Source of the DNA: Wolfiporia cocos
Taxonomy: Eukaryota; Basidiomycota; Agaricomycetes; Polyporales; Phaeolaceae
Length of the DNA stretch: 64,000 nt
Direction of reading: 5' to 3'
Assembly: GCA_029448655.1 (NCBI GenBank)
Contig: JACCLO010000011.1
Coordinates: forward strand, 806,001 to 870,000
In this document: positions 1-10,550 of the stretch, piece after piece
How the letters are laid out: each line of letters opens with the position of its first letter
Position numbering within the stretch: the first letter of the stretch is position 1
Program-made: the position numbers and the translations under genes
The notes under the pieces: generated by a model
Seen by the model: only the letters and a program-made list of their open reading frames with translations
Told to the model about the DNA's origin: nothing
Database searches by the model: none

Positions 1-1638
1 CTCCTGCTATCCCAGTTTGACATCTGCCTACAGCACGTACCCGGAAAGAAATTAATAATGGCAGACACTCTCTCGCATCTCCTGAACCTAGACGACTCGG
101 AACATGACAACGAAAACATCCTCATGTTACCCGACGAACTGTTTGTCCACGCCATCGAGATACCGATCATCGATCGGATCAAGATCGCGAAGCCTTTCGA
201 CCCGATTGCGGAACAGGCTCTCCGCGCCCTGGAACAAGGAGAGACTGCCCCTTTGAGGACAGCAATGGAAGACTGGCAGTCCAGCGAAGGAGTCCTCTTG
301 TACAAAGGACGAATGTATGTTCCCAAAGACCCTGCCCTGAGAAGGGATGTGGTCTCTAGATATCACGATCCAATTGCAGCAGGTCACCCCGGAATCTGGG
401 GGACGACGCTAAAAGTACAGGAACACTTCTGGTGGCCTGATCTCCGAAAAATGGTAGCAGAATACGTCAAAGGGTGCGCCATATGTCAGCAAATGAAACC
501 CGACAGAAACCCGGCGAAGCCACCACTGCAACCGATTCCGACAAAAAAGGATGCCCTCCCCTTTTTGCAATGCTCAGTTGACTTCATCACGGACCTTCCC
601 CCGGTAGGGAAGTATGACTCAATCATGGTCATCGTCGATCATGGGTCGTCCAAGGCGATATCGCTAACCCCATGCAGCAAGACCATCACCAGCGAAGGGG
701 CAGCTGACATATTCCATCGGCAAATCTATTCGAAGTACGGACTCCCCCGAAAAATCATATCCGATCGAGGACCGCAATTCGCGTCCAAGCTCTTTCAAGG
801 GCTCTGTAAAGTCCTTGGAATCGAGTCCGCCCTCAGCACGGCCTATCACCCACAGACAGACGGACAGACAGAAAGAATGAATCAACAAGTCGAAGTCTAC
901 CTGTGCATATACTGTATGAACGACCCAAGACTTTGGGCGACGCGATTAGCAGACGTAGAATTCGCTCACAACACACAAAGGACGGAGGGGCGGCCTGCCC
1001 CTACAGAAGTGATCATGGGATGCATCCCGAGAGAATTACCAGACGAAGTTAAAACCACCCAGGTACCAGCAGCAGCTGACCGACTATAAGCTGCATGAGA
1101 AGCAAGGGAAAAGGCAATTGCCGCTCATGAGCTAATGCAGAAGCGAATGGCAGGAAGGACCCTATGAGACCTCCCTAAATTCGACAAAGGGGACAAGGTC
1201 TGGCTCGATGCCAAGAACCTCCACCTCCCATACGAATCTCGGAAGCTCACCCCCAAAAGGGAGGGACCATTCACTATCACCGAAAAGCTTGGGAATGTAA
1301 CTTATCGACTAGCCCTACCGCCACGATGGAAGGTACATCCGGTCTTCCACGCAGCCCTACTGAAGCCGTTCAATGAAACGAGGGTGCACGGACCCAATCA
1401 TATGAAGCCGCCCCCGGAATTAGTCGATGGGGAAGCAGAGTATGAAGTTGAAGCCATCCTGAACCAACGACAATACCGAGGGAAGAAGCAATACCTCGTT
1501 CATTGGAAGGGCTACCCGTCGGCGGAAGACTCATGGGAAAGCGAGGCTAGCTTGAAGAACTCCCCGGACATTCTCAGAGAGTTTAAAAGCAAGAGGACGA
1601 AGACCAAAGTCCGGCAGGTTGAAGAAGTAGCATGTTGA
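1..1638 (+). pseudogene. Gypsy pol 3' part: RNase H end, integrase, chromodomain
   Basis: Frame 1 is open from base 1. The ATG at 58 is internal, because bases 1-57 encode the usual RNase H end (a hydrophobic run, then HVPGK and ADTLSHL). Next come the integrase zinc-binding region (H...H, then CAICQQ at about 478-495) and the DDE core, with VDFITDLP, the ISDRGPQF block and QTDGQTERMNQ. After the stop at 1087-1089 the same frame continues as an integrase C-terminal domain and ends in a chromodomain (about 1430-1610; YEVEAILNQR, YLVHWKGY, DSWE). Stops at 1087 (CAA to TAA), about 1099 (CGA to TGA) and about 1168 (CGA to TGA) interrupt an otherwise continuous reading. Chromodomain integrases are typical of fungal chromoviruses and are thought to direct insertion to heterochromatin. 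Confidence 0.92.
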
Positions 1639-1685
1639 CGCCACTCCCTACACCCAGCCCGTCTGAGTGACCCACCGCCCCGACG

Positions 1686-2721
1686 ATGTGGCGATCCCTT
1701 GCGGTCCGCATGGGGTACCAGACAGGCAGGTGTTACGGCTGTTTGGAGGAAGCCCACATCCGCACTATACATGCGCTCACCTGGCACAGGTCCGACATTC
1801 CCCCAGGAGGGCAGGCGACCCCCTGGACCGATCGATTTGAACTCGTACAGGAACTCACCGACATATTCGACCAGTACCAGGACGTCACAGAGAGGATCGT
1901 CCAACTCGAGCGCACAGCCCTCCTCCAGCGACAGAGGCTTGGGCGCTGCATCACTCAATGGATCGACCACCTTGGGGCGTCGACACCATCGCGAATCCGG
2001 CGAGCGTTCGCAGAGGTCGAAGCGGGCCCGCCCCGCTTACCACGAACGCGAAGCCCTGTCCCAGCCATGCCCCCCTGGTTACTCGACGACGGCGAGCTGG
2101 ATCGAATCGCAGAACCATTCGATTTTATGGAATACAGTCATGTGGTACCTCGCAACGCTGCCGTACTGACCGCCCCCACAGGACCTCGACCTCGAGAATC
2201 AGCGTGCCCTCCTCCGCATCCACGAGACAATGAACGACGCCCAGTTTGAGAGGGGTCGGGCGATGGTAGGGCTCCCCCCTCGCCGACCTCTGGAGCTGCT
2301 AGCGACGGAGTTAGCAACCAATCTCCATCAGTTGAGATCATTACCCGGGAGGAATGGGAGCGAGGGAGGGACGGATGGGACGAATCCCTTTACCAGCTGC
2401 CTACCTGGCTCCGACAACGTCTCTGGGCCCACCACCACCACCAGCGGTACGAATCAGGGGAGTATCTTCGCTCCGTCCCCTCAGCCCGCTCACCACCTCG
2501 ACCATCCGCCGAAGAGCCCTGTCGTCGATGTGGTAGCCCCTGGCATTGGGTCCTCAACTGTCCCGATTACAGATGCCCCACCTGCAGAGTCACATAGCCA
2601 GGACATCACGTCGGCGAGTGCGCCCTATATCAGGTATGGATCCCCCCTCCGATGCCTCCGCTCCCCGATACAGATGCGGGATACAACGACCCCGACCCGG
2701 AGGCCCTCTGAGTGGCCGTGA
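1686..2721 (+). pseudogene. decayed zinc-knuckle protein coded downstream of pol
   Basis: Between pol and the LTR is a second coding region that changes frame more than once. Frame 3 reads as helical, Q/E/R-rich protein to about 1960. Frame 1 then carries sense to about 2260 through a CGA-to-TGA stop at 2167-2169. Frame 3 resumes with an S/P-rich linker and the segment REEWERGRDGWDESLYQLP. It ends in a Cys/His cluster at 2520-2625: C-x2-C-x4-W-H, then C, then C-x2-C, and P-G-H-H...E-C. The cluster is interrupted by one TAG (2595-2597, likely from CAG). It resembles a doubled gag-type zinc knuckle but lies 3' of the chromodomain, which is unusual. I do not recognise the protein family. Gag-like RNA binding is an inference from the Cys/His pattern only. 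Confidence 0.6.
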
Positions 2722-2766
2722 AGCTTGGATTTCATCGAGGGCAATGAAGGCTTGAGGGGGGGGTGA

Positions 2767-3308
2767 TGTTACGGTTCTACCAGGTACACTCGAATATTCC
2801 GTTAGATGCCTCACCGTGTATGAGGACTTAGCGTTCAACCGCTGTACCCAGCGCTCTATTTCTAGGGGGCCTCCACTCAACCGTAGGCCCTGTTTCGTGT
2901 ATAACAACCCTATGCCCACTCTCTGTGTCCCCATCACGTTCTAGCTGATATTCTGTGTCCAACCACAGTGGTTCTGTGTTTCATCCCTTGTTGCATTCAA
3001 CCGCAACACTTCTCCCTTATTACTTATATCGTTAGCCTGACGGACTTAATAGTAGTAGTACCAAAGACACTATGACCCCGATTCACGAATCGCAGTATAT
3101 AACCTGATGTAAATACCGGTCGAGTTCCTCAGCTCGACCTTGTTGAATACAAGGATCTTATACTCGTTCTCAAAGGCTTGAGCAATTAAGCCTGCAGCTT
3201 GTATATCGACGCTTTGACTCAGAGGAGTCCGACGAGTAGTGCGCTACTCGAAACGCTGAGTAACTCGACTTAGTTATTTTGCGTTGAACGGATATTCGAT
3301 CCGTAACA
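2767..3308 (+). repeat. 3' LTR of the first Gypsy element
   Basis: The LTR is 542 bp. It begins TGTTACGG and ends CCGTAACA, a perfect 8-bp terminal inversion with TG...CA ends. A G8 polypurine tract ending GTGA lies directly upstream. A TATATAACC box at about 3098 may belong to the LTR promoter. Confidence 0.9.
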
Positions 3309-4164
3309 CTGACCTATGCATGGCTACTTGACAGCTGCATCTCAATATGGAGCAAAGCCGGTCTGTGCACCATAATCAGTCATTAAATATTCATCCTGTA
3401 TCAGCTACAGTACGGTAGAGCTCATACTATGTGGCACCCTACACGACGAAGTTGTGTCCTCATCACATAGTGGCGGGCAAGCAGACTCAGAGGTACTCAC
3501 CTGACATGTCGATATTCACGTGATACTTGGCGCTCATCTACGCAAACCTGCTGGGTAATTAACCTCAAGTCTGCAACGTTCAGGCACCTGTTTTGAATGT
3601 CACCCGAAGAAACCACTTAATATTGATGTCACCATCCGCAAGAAGGATTCCACTTACCGCAAAATGTCGAAATTGCATTGAGAAGGAGAGGGAAAGGAGG
3701 TGGAAAAAATGAAAGACTGATAAAGATGAGGAGGCGCTTCAGCTACTGGTGCGACACGAAGTCTTGGGCACTTCAGCAACGCATGGCCATGAAGCGACAC
3801 GATGGGAACCTCGGAATGGTTCTGACCATTTATTATGGGAGCATGCCATGTATAATATCATGGAGATAGTGCTGAGATGTAACAAATCGGTACTCCTATA
3901 GAAAGGTGTACAGTCAATAAATGTATCTGTACCTGATCACATTGATGGACTGATGCTGGCGGCGACGACCACGCATGTTCATGACTGGCATACTCCGGCG
4001 ATCGACGTGGGTGTTGAAACATTGATGTCCCATTGGACCGTGGCAGCTATCACTTGAAGTGCACGCTCAAGCTCAGCTTCATTGTCCGAAGAAGTGGCAT
4101 GGCGCTTCAGCCACCGCGGAGTTTCAAAAGGCCATGCAAACCGTGTGGGACATTAACCTCAAGT
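3309..4164. other. no gene seen; two possible Mutator-type ends
   Basis: I see no supported gene in this stretch. At 3524-3570 there is a diverged copy of the terminal repeat of the 5168-6417 element, ending TTAACCTCAAGT. A shorter match (ATTAACCTCAAGT) ends at 4164, exactly where P450 homology starts. The upstream exons of that P450 may have been lost through such an insertion or deletion. Confidence 0.45.
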
Positions 4165-4333
4165 TAAGATGTTAAATCCAGTATTTTCCGTCAATAATAT
4201 ACGAGAATTGACACCGATTTTCTACAACATCATTCACAAGGTAAGCGGGCCAGCCCGTTTGCAGGATTCTATTACTCACCAATACACTGGCACAGCACCA
4301 TGCGGGCATGGCTGCGGAAGTCTCAAAGGGAGC

Positions 4334-4821
4334 TGTCACAGTTTTCTAGGCATTTACCTAATTTTTCCGGTATTTATACCAATTTTCTACGACTTGTGCT
4401 ACGACAAGTCATATCTAAAGTAGTTAGTAACCCTAACCACTCAACGTGACATCTTCTCGAATCCTCTCGAAGGTTCCCGAAGTGTAGTCATATCTTACTC
4501 GTCAGCGGCCCGGCTTATCAGTAGCGCTCCACTGACTCATAACGCACATGACTGCTTACGCGGCCTATTCCATACGTTTCCATAACGTTCTACTCAAGCG
4601 CACAGCATTACCGCTGGTACGCACAGACCAAGTAGCATTAGGGCAGACAGTACATGAGTAGTGCCCTACATGTATATAAGGTGATCGCTCTAAGGCTTAA
4701 GACCTTAGAACAATCCATCTTCGACACGTCGCATTAGCATCTTAACACTACTGCTTCACCTGATTTATGCGTTCAACCTTGCCCAATAACCTCAACCCTT
4801 ATCAAAGTAAGTCTTGGGTCA
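4334..4821 (+). mobile_element. solo LTR inserted in exon 6 of the P450 pseudogene
   Basis: The 488-bp sequence begins TGTCACAG and ends GGGTCA, flanked by the 5-bp TSD GGAGC (4329-4333 and 4822-4826). Removing it with one TSD copy rejoins codons for VSKGA-Q, matching VAKGAQ in the intact paralog. Its start resembles the LTR at 37881 (TGTCACAG, then T-rich TTTATACC text), so it is a diverged relative. No internal region or second LTR is present. Confidence 0.85.
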
Positions 4822-5167
4822 GGAGCACAGGGAATAGACGCACTCCACTGGTTCGGTCGCGCAGCTCTTGAGCTGATCGGCCAGGGTGGCTTGGGATACT
4901 CGTTCAACCTGCTCACAGAGCAGGTCCCGAACATGTACGGCGACGCCTTCAAGGCCATAGGGTACATGATGCGCTATATTTCCGCCACATGCAGGTGTTC
5001 ATGATGTTGTGCCAATCCCAGTCCAACTGTGCAAGGGCTGAACGCACATATTCGGTTCTTGCATATGTTCGCTGAGGTAGGCCCGGCCTGGTTACGCCGT
5101 GCGATGATGAAGGTGTGGCCGTTCAGGCGCATGAGAGACGCTGTGAAGATAGTCGACACGATGGACA

Positions 5168-6417
5168 ACTTGAGGTTAATTACCCAGCGGGTTTGCGTAG
5201 ATGCAAGCGCTGAGGATCACGTGGATTTCACATGCACACTGACGCGTCGGCCAGCGGCGGGCGTCTCTGCGTGCCCCTTCGACGAAAGTTGAAGGCCACG
5301 GCACTGTGGAAGCTTATCGAGGCAAGATAGACAGACTATATAGTGAATTGCTTGTATCGCTCATTGATATCTGTATTCAAGATGTAGGAAACTCTGTTAA
5401 ATACAGTACTTGTAGCCAATAACATTTGTGGCTAGGGGTTGTTGGCGAGTAGTTGCGTTCGTGATGGGCATTGAACGACGCTGTTCGTGGCGACGGATAT
5501 CACTTTCCCAGCGGATAAGTGGTTTCATTATATGTGCTGCATTCTTGAACCACCGTGGCTCCGCACGATCTTGTTGGTCCTCAAGGATGCGCAATGATCG
5601 CCGTAGAACTGCAATTAAGTGGTCTACGTCGATTCATCTTCGTCGTCAAGCTGAAAATTTTGAAATCTTAGTATAGAGTAGTGTGATCAAGTAGGATGCT
5701 TACTGCGAAGCCCCCGTTACCTCCTGCACGTGTTCGCATCAGACCATCTCTTCCTGTTGGCGGAGGCCTTGACGGCGAAGACAAAAATTCTAAGTCAACA
5801 ACGACATCAGCATTCAAATGGAAATACCAACACTGGCTGTAGGTTCTGCATCTGATTCTGTACTGCATACCATAGTTAACAATGGCACAGTGCTTGCCTG
5901 AGGCATGCGAGCATGCCAGGCATATGGTGCCGGCTCCTCGGGTGGCAGAGCAACAATCCCCTCAATTGGAACGGTGTAAAATGGAGGAATATGAAATCTA
6001 ACAGCAGAAGCCCACCAATGAGCAGGCAGAGGCCCGGTGTTTTGTACGAGATGTTTGCACAGGAGGTATGAGTGATATTTTCTGGGCCCCACAGTCACAT
6101 GTCCACCGTGAAACATCTGTAACATACACACCGTTGATGGGAACTGTTAGCAGACGTTCCCAGGAACGCTTGAATGCTTCCTGTGAATGTGTGAGGCCCT
6201 GTGATCGACCCGCACGCTGAGGAATGATAAGCCGGGCGAGTGTTAAGCGATAGGGAGGTAGTGCCTTAGTTATCGTAGACAGCAAGATCGACCGGAGGGT
6301 CGGCCGAAGACTTCAATGTCGAAGGGGCGCATAGAGACGCCCGCCGCTGCCACGTGAAATCCACGTGATCCTCAGCGCTTGCATCTACGCAAACCCGCTG
6401 GGTAATTAACCTCAAGT
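5168..6417. mobile_element. Mutator-like (MULE/MITE) element in P450 exon 7
   Basis: The element has terminal inverted repeats of about 120 bp that begin ACTTGAGGTTAATTACCC. They continue through a conserved GATCACGTGGATTTCAC block and remain alignable to about 5290 and 6298. It is flanked by a perfect 9-bp TSD, CGATGGACA (5159-5167 and 6418-6426). Removal restores the codons for DTMDM, matching DTMNM in the intact paralog. Long TIRs with a 9-bp TSD fit the Mutator superfamily. The roughly 1 kb interior shows no recognisable transposase, so it is non-autonomous. Confidence 0.85.
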
Positions 6418-7453
6418 CGATGGACATGGTGTCCAAGGAGGTGTATGAGTCGAGGAAGGTCGCAATCCAGGCGGGTGATGAAGTCCTCCTACACCAGATT
6501 GGGCAGGGAAAGGATGTCATGAGCGTTTTGAGTGCGTTCATCGCTTTACTATTCAACCCCTCACTGACGGCTTCCTTCAGTGCAAGCTAATATGAAAGCA
6601 TCAGATGAAGACAGACTCCCAAAGTCAGAGATTCTAGGGCAGATGACGTGAGTTGAAACGGACCATCCGCCGTGGCGTCGGGAAAGCACTCACGCACTGC
6701 ATGCAAGCACCCTCATGTTTGCGGGCACGGACACGACATCCAATACCCTCTGTCGTATTCTGCAGCTGCTGGCCGCACACCTTGACGTCCAGCAGGAATT
6801 GCGCGAGGAGCTTCTAGCGGCTGGTGCTGCTGATAACCTGTCGTATGACGAGCTGAACAAGCCGCCCTTCCTGGATGCTGTATGTCGGGAAACTTTACGG
6901 CTGTAAGACATCTGTCATGCTCCAATATAATAGAACATGACTGCCAATCATTTCCAGGTATCCAACGGTCACGCTTATCACCCGCATGTAGGTCTACAGA
7001 TAACGACTATAACTGAAGTGACGCTAAATTCTAATGCGCTGCTAGGCCGATTCGAGACACTATTCTCTCCATGGGGGAGCCTGTGAATGGGATAGATGGT
7101 AGGGTCATGATGGAGATTATGGGAACAGAGATAGTGATCGGGTCACTGGGCTGCAACGCTAACAAGGAGATGTGAGGCGAGGACGCTCTCGAGTTCAAGC
7201 CGCGACAATGGATTGAGGGGCTTCCCGCTGCTGTAATAAATGCACCCATTCCTGGGGTGTACTCGAATTTGTAAGTCGAGAGTAGAGTCTTTCTCACAGC
7301 CGTCGATAATTGTGATGTAGGATGACCTTCATGAGTGGGGAACGGGCTTACATGTATGTGAAACAGTGTTTACCGACGGGCAGATACTAACCGATCCACG
7401 ACAGCGTGTTCAACATCAGCAAAATCCTACTTTGCTAGTCTAGAGAAATTAGG

Positions 7454-8639
7454 GACGGATTAGATCTGATCCAGCTGGATTATCCCAAATTAGAACGATT
7501 AGGAAGATTAGAGATTTACAAAACCCCCCCTGGATAACTTAATTAAGCTGGAGCCTAATTATCTCTAATCGGGCTTAATTAGAGCTCAATTAGAGCTCAA
7601 TTAGAGCTGATTAGATCGTGATTTGACAGTGGTCGTGCTTTCATTCGCAGCATGCACACTCGATAGAAATATATTGACGTTATATCATTACATACAATGC
7701 CGAACATAGTTGAAGCGGTACGGTCTCATGGCTGGCCAGACTGGGGCCGCCGTTTGTCAACACAACTGAGTCATGACTTAGTCTGGGGGCTCCCTTGTTT
7801 TACTCTGAGCTTATTGCTCGATCTGGGGCTGATGTTCTCCGATATCGCCATCGCTGGGGTTCCACTACCAGGCCGTTCAAGGCAGAAGCACGAGGGCATG
7901 GCAGGAAGGGTAGGAAGGAGGTGGAGGTTGAGGCGGTGCTGGCATGGGGAATTGTGCTGGCATGGGGGAGCGGAGAGGGAGGGAGGCAGGCTATCCCAGC
8001 CTGGGTGGAGATGTGAGTGCAGAGCCAGTGGGAGGACTGGGACTCACCTCATGTGACCCTTGGACGAGGCTGGGTTGGGTGAGGATGATGGTGTGCAAGA
8101 GCACACGCTCCGCGCCGGGCCAGATAGGGGTGGGGCATGGGGACACAGGAGCCGAGGCAGGGGCGCTGCGAGCTGGGCTGTGAATTGGGCAGTGAAATCG
8201 TATGGTGACCAAGGTGAGGTGGTGGCGCGACCGGGCCGGGTTAGGAGGCGAAACGCACAGGTGGATATAGCGACGCGAGCCGGGCAGCTGGACGAAATCA
8301 TGGGCGGGGCGTGTGGGCGGGATGTGGGACAGGGCGTTGGGTGGTGGGTGGTGGGTGTGCAGACACCGGTTGCAGAGCAGGATGGCGTGCAGGACGGCTA
8401 ACTCAAGGGGGCGGGCTGGCGAAATAGCCGGAGGCGCGCAGTTAAGTGAGCTGCACTGCCTGCCCTGTGGTTAGCAATAGTATAAAGGGGGTGGTACTAG
8501 GGTAGCATACCTTTGCTCATTTGTACCTAAATCCCGAGTGGCAGTCAGTAATCGACTTGGCTGGCCGGACTTGGGCTGCTGTTTGTCAACACACATAACC
8601 CAGCCGGATGCGGCGCACCTATTGTGTTGCCATGGGTGG
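7454..8639. other. interior of the 3.5-kb insertion, GC-rich part; no gene
   Basis: The left 170 bp are ATTAG repeats. From about 7870 to 8460 the sequence is strongly G-rich on the plus strand. A roughly 40-bp direct repeat containing GTTTGTCAACACA occurs at about 7733 and 8561. The open frames here are low-complexity and show no domain I recognise. Confidence 0.4.
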
Positions 8640-8647
8640 CAGGAGCT

Positions 8648-9657
8648 TAGTGTTGTGAGGTCTGGTCTCAAGGACCGCTAAAGACCAAGGACCGGACCAG
8701 GACCGGACTGACTAGGACCGATTCAACGGTCCGGTCCAGTCCTGGTCCTGACACGGTCCTGGTCCCGGTCCTTCTGAGTGGTCAGATTTTGCAGGACCGG
8801 TAAGGACCGGTCTGGACCGGTCCTGGACCGGTCCCGAATTTATCGTAGAATAGCACTTATAATGTGGTTACTCCAAGGTAGGGAACCATGACTGACCAAT
8901 TTACAATAAAACCAAAGTATTTAAGACCCCCTAGAGTGGGTCTGCATCATGTATATACCACTGGCTATTAGGGTAAACACATCAGACAGAAGCTGACATG
9001 AATAGTAACAACCAAAAACCTTCTGATTTATGATACAATGAAGCACTGCTATTGTCTTGGGCAATGCTTGGCACACACAGGTTGTCCTCATATTATCACT
9101 AGTTTTGCTGACTGACATGCAGTTGTGTATTCTCCCATCCAGTAGTGTTAACACTCACATATTGTGGTACACATGCATGGTGCAATCAATATCACCCAGT
9201 TATTGGCAGAGCGCTGCTTAGCAGTAGTTATATGCTACTCATTGTGGCACATACAAAAATGCAACACATGATCTCATCAGATACAACTTGATGTGTGCAG
9301 TTACTGCAGTGTCATTTCTGTGTGTTAACTTCAGTATACAATTTTACTTTAAGAAATCAAGAATCAGTGCACCATAGCCAGTTTTTGGGCTGTACTTAGT
9401 ATGTTCTGGTATATATCAAGTAGTAAGTACACTTTTGTTGCAGTTGCTGACATATAAAACTATAGTTAAGTCAATAACCACTTGATCGGTCCTGGACCGG
9501 TCCAGACCGGTCCTAGGACCGCTATAGGACTGCGGTCCTACTTGGGACCGGTCCTCAGTCCGGTCCCTCATTGCCCATGGCGGTCTGGTCCTGGTCCCGG
9601 TCCTCGGTCCTGCCAAAACATGCAAAAGACCGGACCGGACCGGACCTCACAACGCTA
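8648..9657. mobile_element. non-autonomous hAT, GGACCGGTCC family
   Basis: Ends are TAGTGTTGTGAGGTC and GACCTCACAACGCTA, with a perfect 8-bp TSD CAGGAGCT (8640-8647 and 9658-9665). About 180 bp inside each end are arrays of GGACCGGTCC-type palindromes. The middle is AT-rich and has no coding sequence. The 8-bp TSD and TAGTG ends fit hAT. The element at 28685-31742 is in the same family and keeps a hAT dimerisation-domain fragment. Confidence 0.9.
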
Positions 9658-9665
9658 CAGGAGCT

Positions 9666-10014
9666 TGCTTCTTCATTGCAGATCGGCTTCATCAGGTCGG
9701 TACATGACAACAGGAACGGCCCGGGCATGAGAAATTCCAGTGTGGTGAAGATACACTCAACCAGATGTTAGTGCACCGTGCTCGGTATCAACAAGATAGA
9801 AGAGCCACTTAAACTGCCAGTGTGCAGAGCAACAAAGTATATAAGGCTAGGGAACATGTACATACCAGCATGCATCCACCCCAATCCAGTTATACCTGAG
9901 CAAGATCAATGGTGGGCAGTGGACGATGGCCATGGTGTCGAGGCAGTCAGTCCATAATGGTAGTCAAGGAACAAGGGACGAAGTGCTGGCGTTGCTCTGC
10001 AATCTGTGACTGTA
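9666..10014. other. flank between nested elements; nothing recognised
   Basis: This is part of the 3.5-kb insertion. I see no gene or repeat structure beyond the TSD GACTGTA at 10008-10014 that starts the next element. Confidence 0.4.
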
Positions 10015-10114
10015 GTAGAGTTTCAGTGCCACAGATGCATCTTTATAAACACTGCAGATGCATCTGGGGCACTCTAAGTCATCGAAATTAGGCGCCCGTT
10101 AGTACCAAAATAAA

Positions 10115-10195
10115 GCATTGCAAGCCGGGAATCGAACCAGGAACCATGAGACCTCGGCGAAACAGCAGCTGAAACCACTCAGCTAAATTGGTTAG
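10115..10195 (-). other. tRNA-like segment (pol III A/B boxes), left arm
   Basis: Read on the minus strand it has an A-box-like TAGCTGAGTGG (10185-10175) and a B-box-like GGTTCGATTCCC (10138-10127), spaced as in a tRNA with a T-arm-like stem. The acceptor stem does not pair well, so this is a tRNA-derived promoter rather than a tRNA gene. Confidence 0.6.
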
Positions 10196-10492
10196 TGAAA
10201 GGAAGGTCTTGTGCAAATATATATTCAGTAGTTGATATAATAACAGTTGTAAAAAATTCAACATTCTGCTCATATGTCAGTAAGCTCAAGTGTTCCTTGA
10301 ACTCAGAATGCATCTCTTTATTAATGTATCCCACAACCCATATGTATCTGCAATGAGGTAAGGATGCTGTCATAAATTACCTACAGGGCAATATGGGAAC
10401 ATCGCAGTGTGACTTGACAATTAACAGCTACGGCGATGAAAGGACATCAAATGGATCATATTGACAAGTATGTGACTGGATACCAAGACCAT

Positions 10493-10550
10493 TTGGCGAA
10501 GTGGTACAGGTTGTGACTTCGCTGATCCTAGGTCAAGTGTTCAAACCCTG
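10493..10550 (+). other. tRNA-like segment (pol III A/B boxes), right arm
   Basis: TGGCGAAGTGGTACAGG (A-box-like) is followed 27 bp later by GTGTTCAAACCC (B-box-like, 10537-10548). The sequence differs from the left-arm copy, so two different tRNA-like heads sit in one element and both face outward. Confidence 0.5.

Larger units (their letters stand above)
1..3308 (+). mobile_element. Ty3/Gypsy chromovirus-type LTR retrotransposon, 3' part, decayed
   Basis: The window opens inside the pol gene of a plus-strand Ty3/Gypsy element. In order there are the end of RNase H, an integrase, a chromodomain, a decayed second coding region with a zinc knuckle, a G-rich polypurine tract at about 2756-2766 and one LTR (2767-3308). 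The 5' LTR, gag, protease and most of reverse transcriptase lie outside the window. Several in-frame stops look like C-to-T changes, so the copy is dead. The sequence after the LTR is CTGAC (3309-3313), the expected 3' TSD; its partner is not in view. Confidence 0.9.

Noticed and set aside
8650..9660. GGACCGGTCC tandem palindromes considered as a CRISPR-like array
   Set aside because: There are no unique spacers of constant length, they occur at both ends of an element with an 8-bp TSD, and the genome is eukaryotic.
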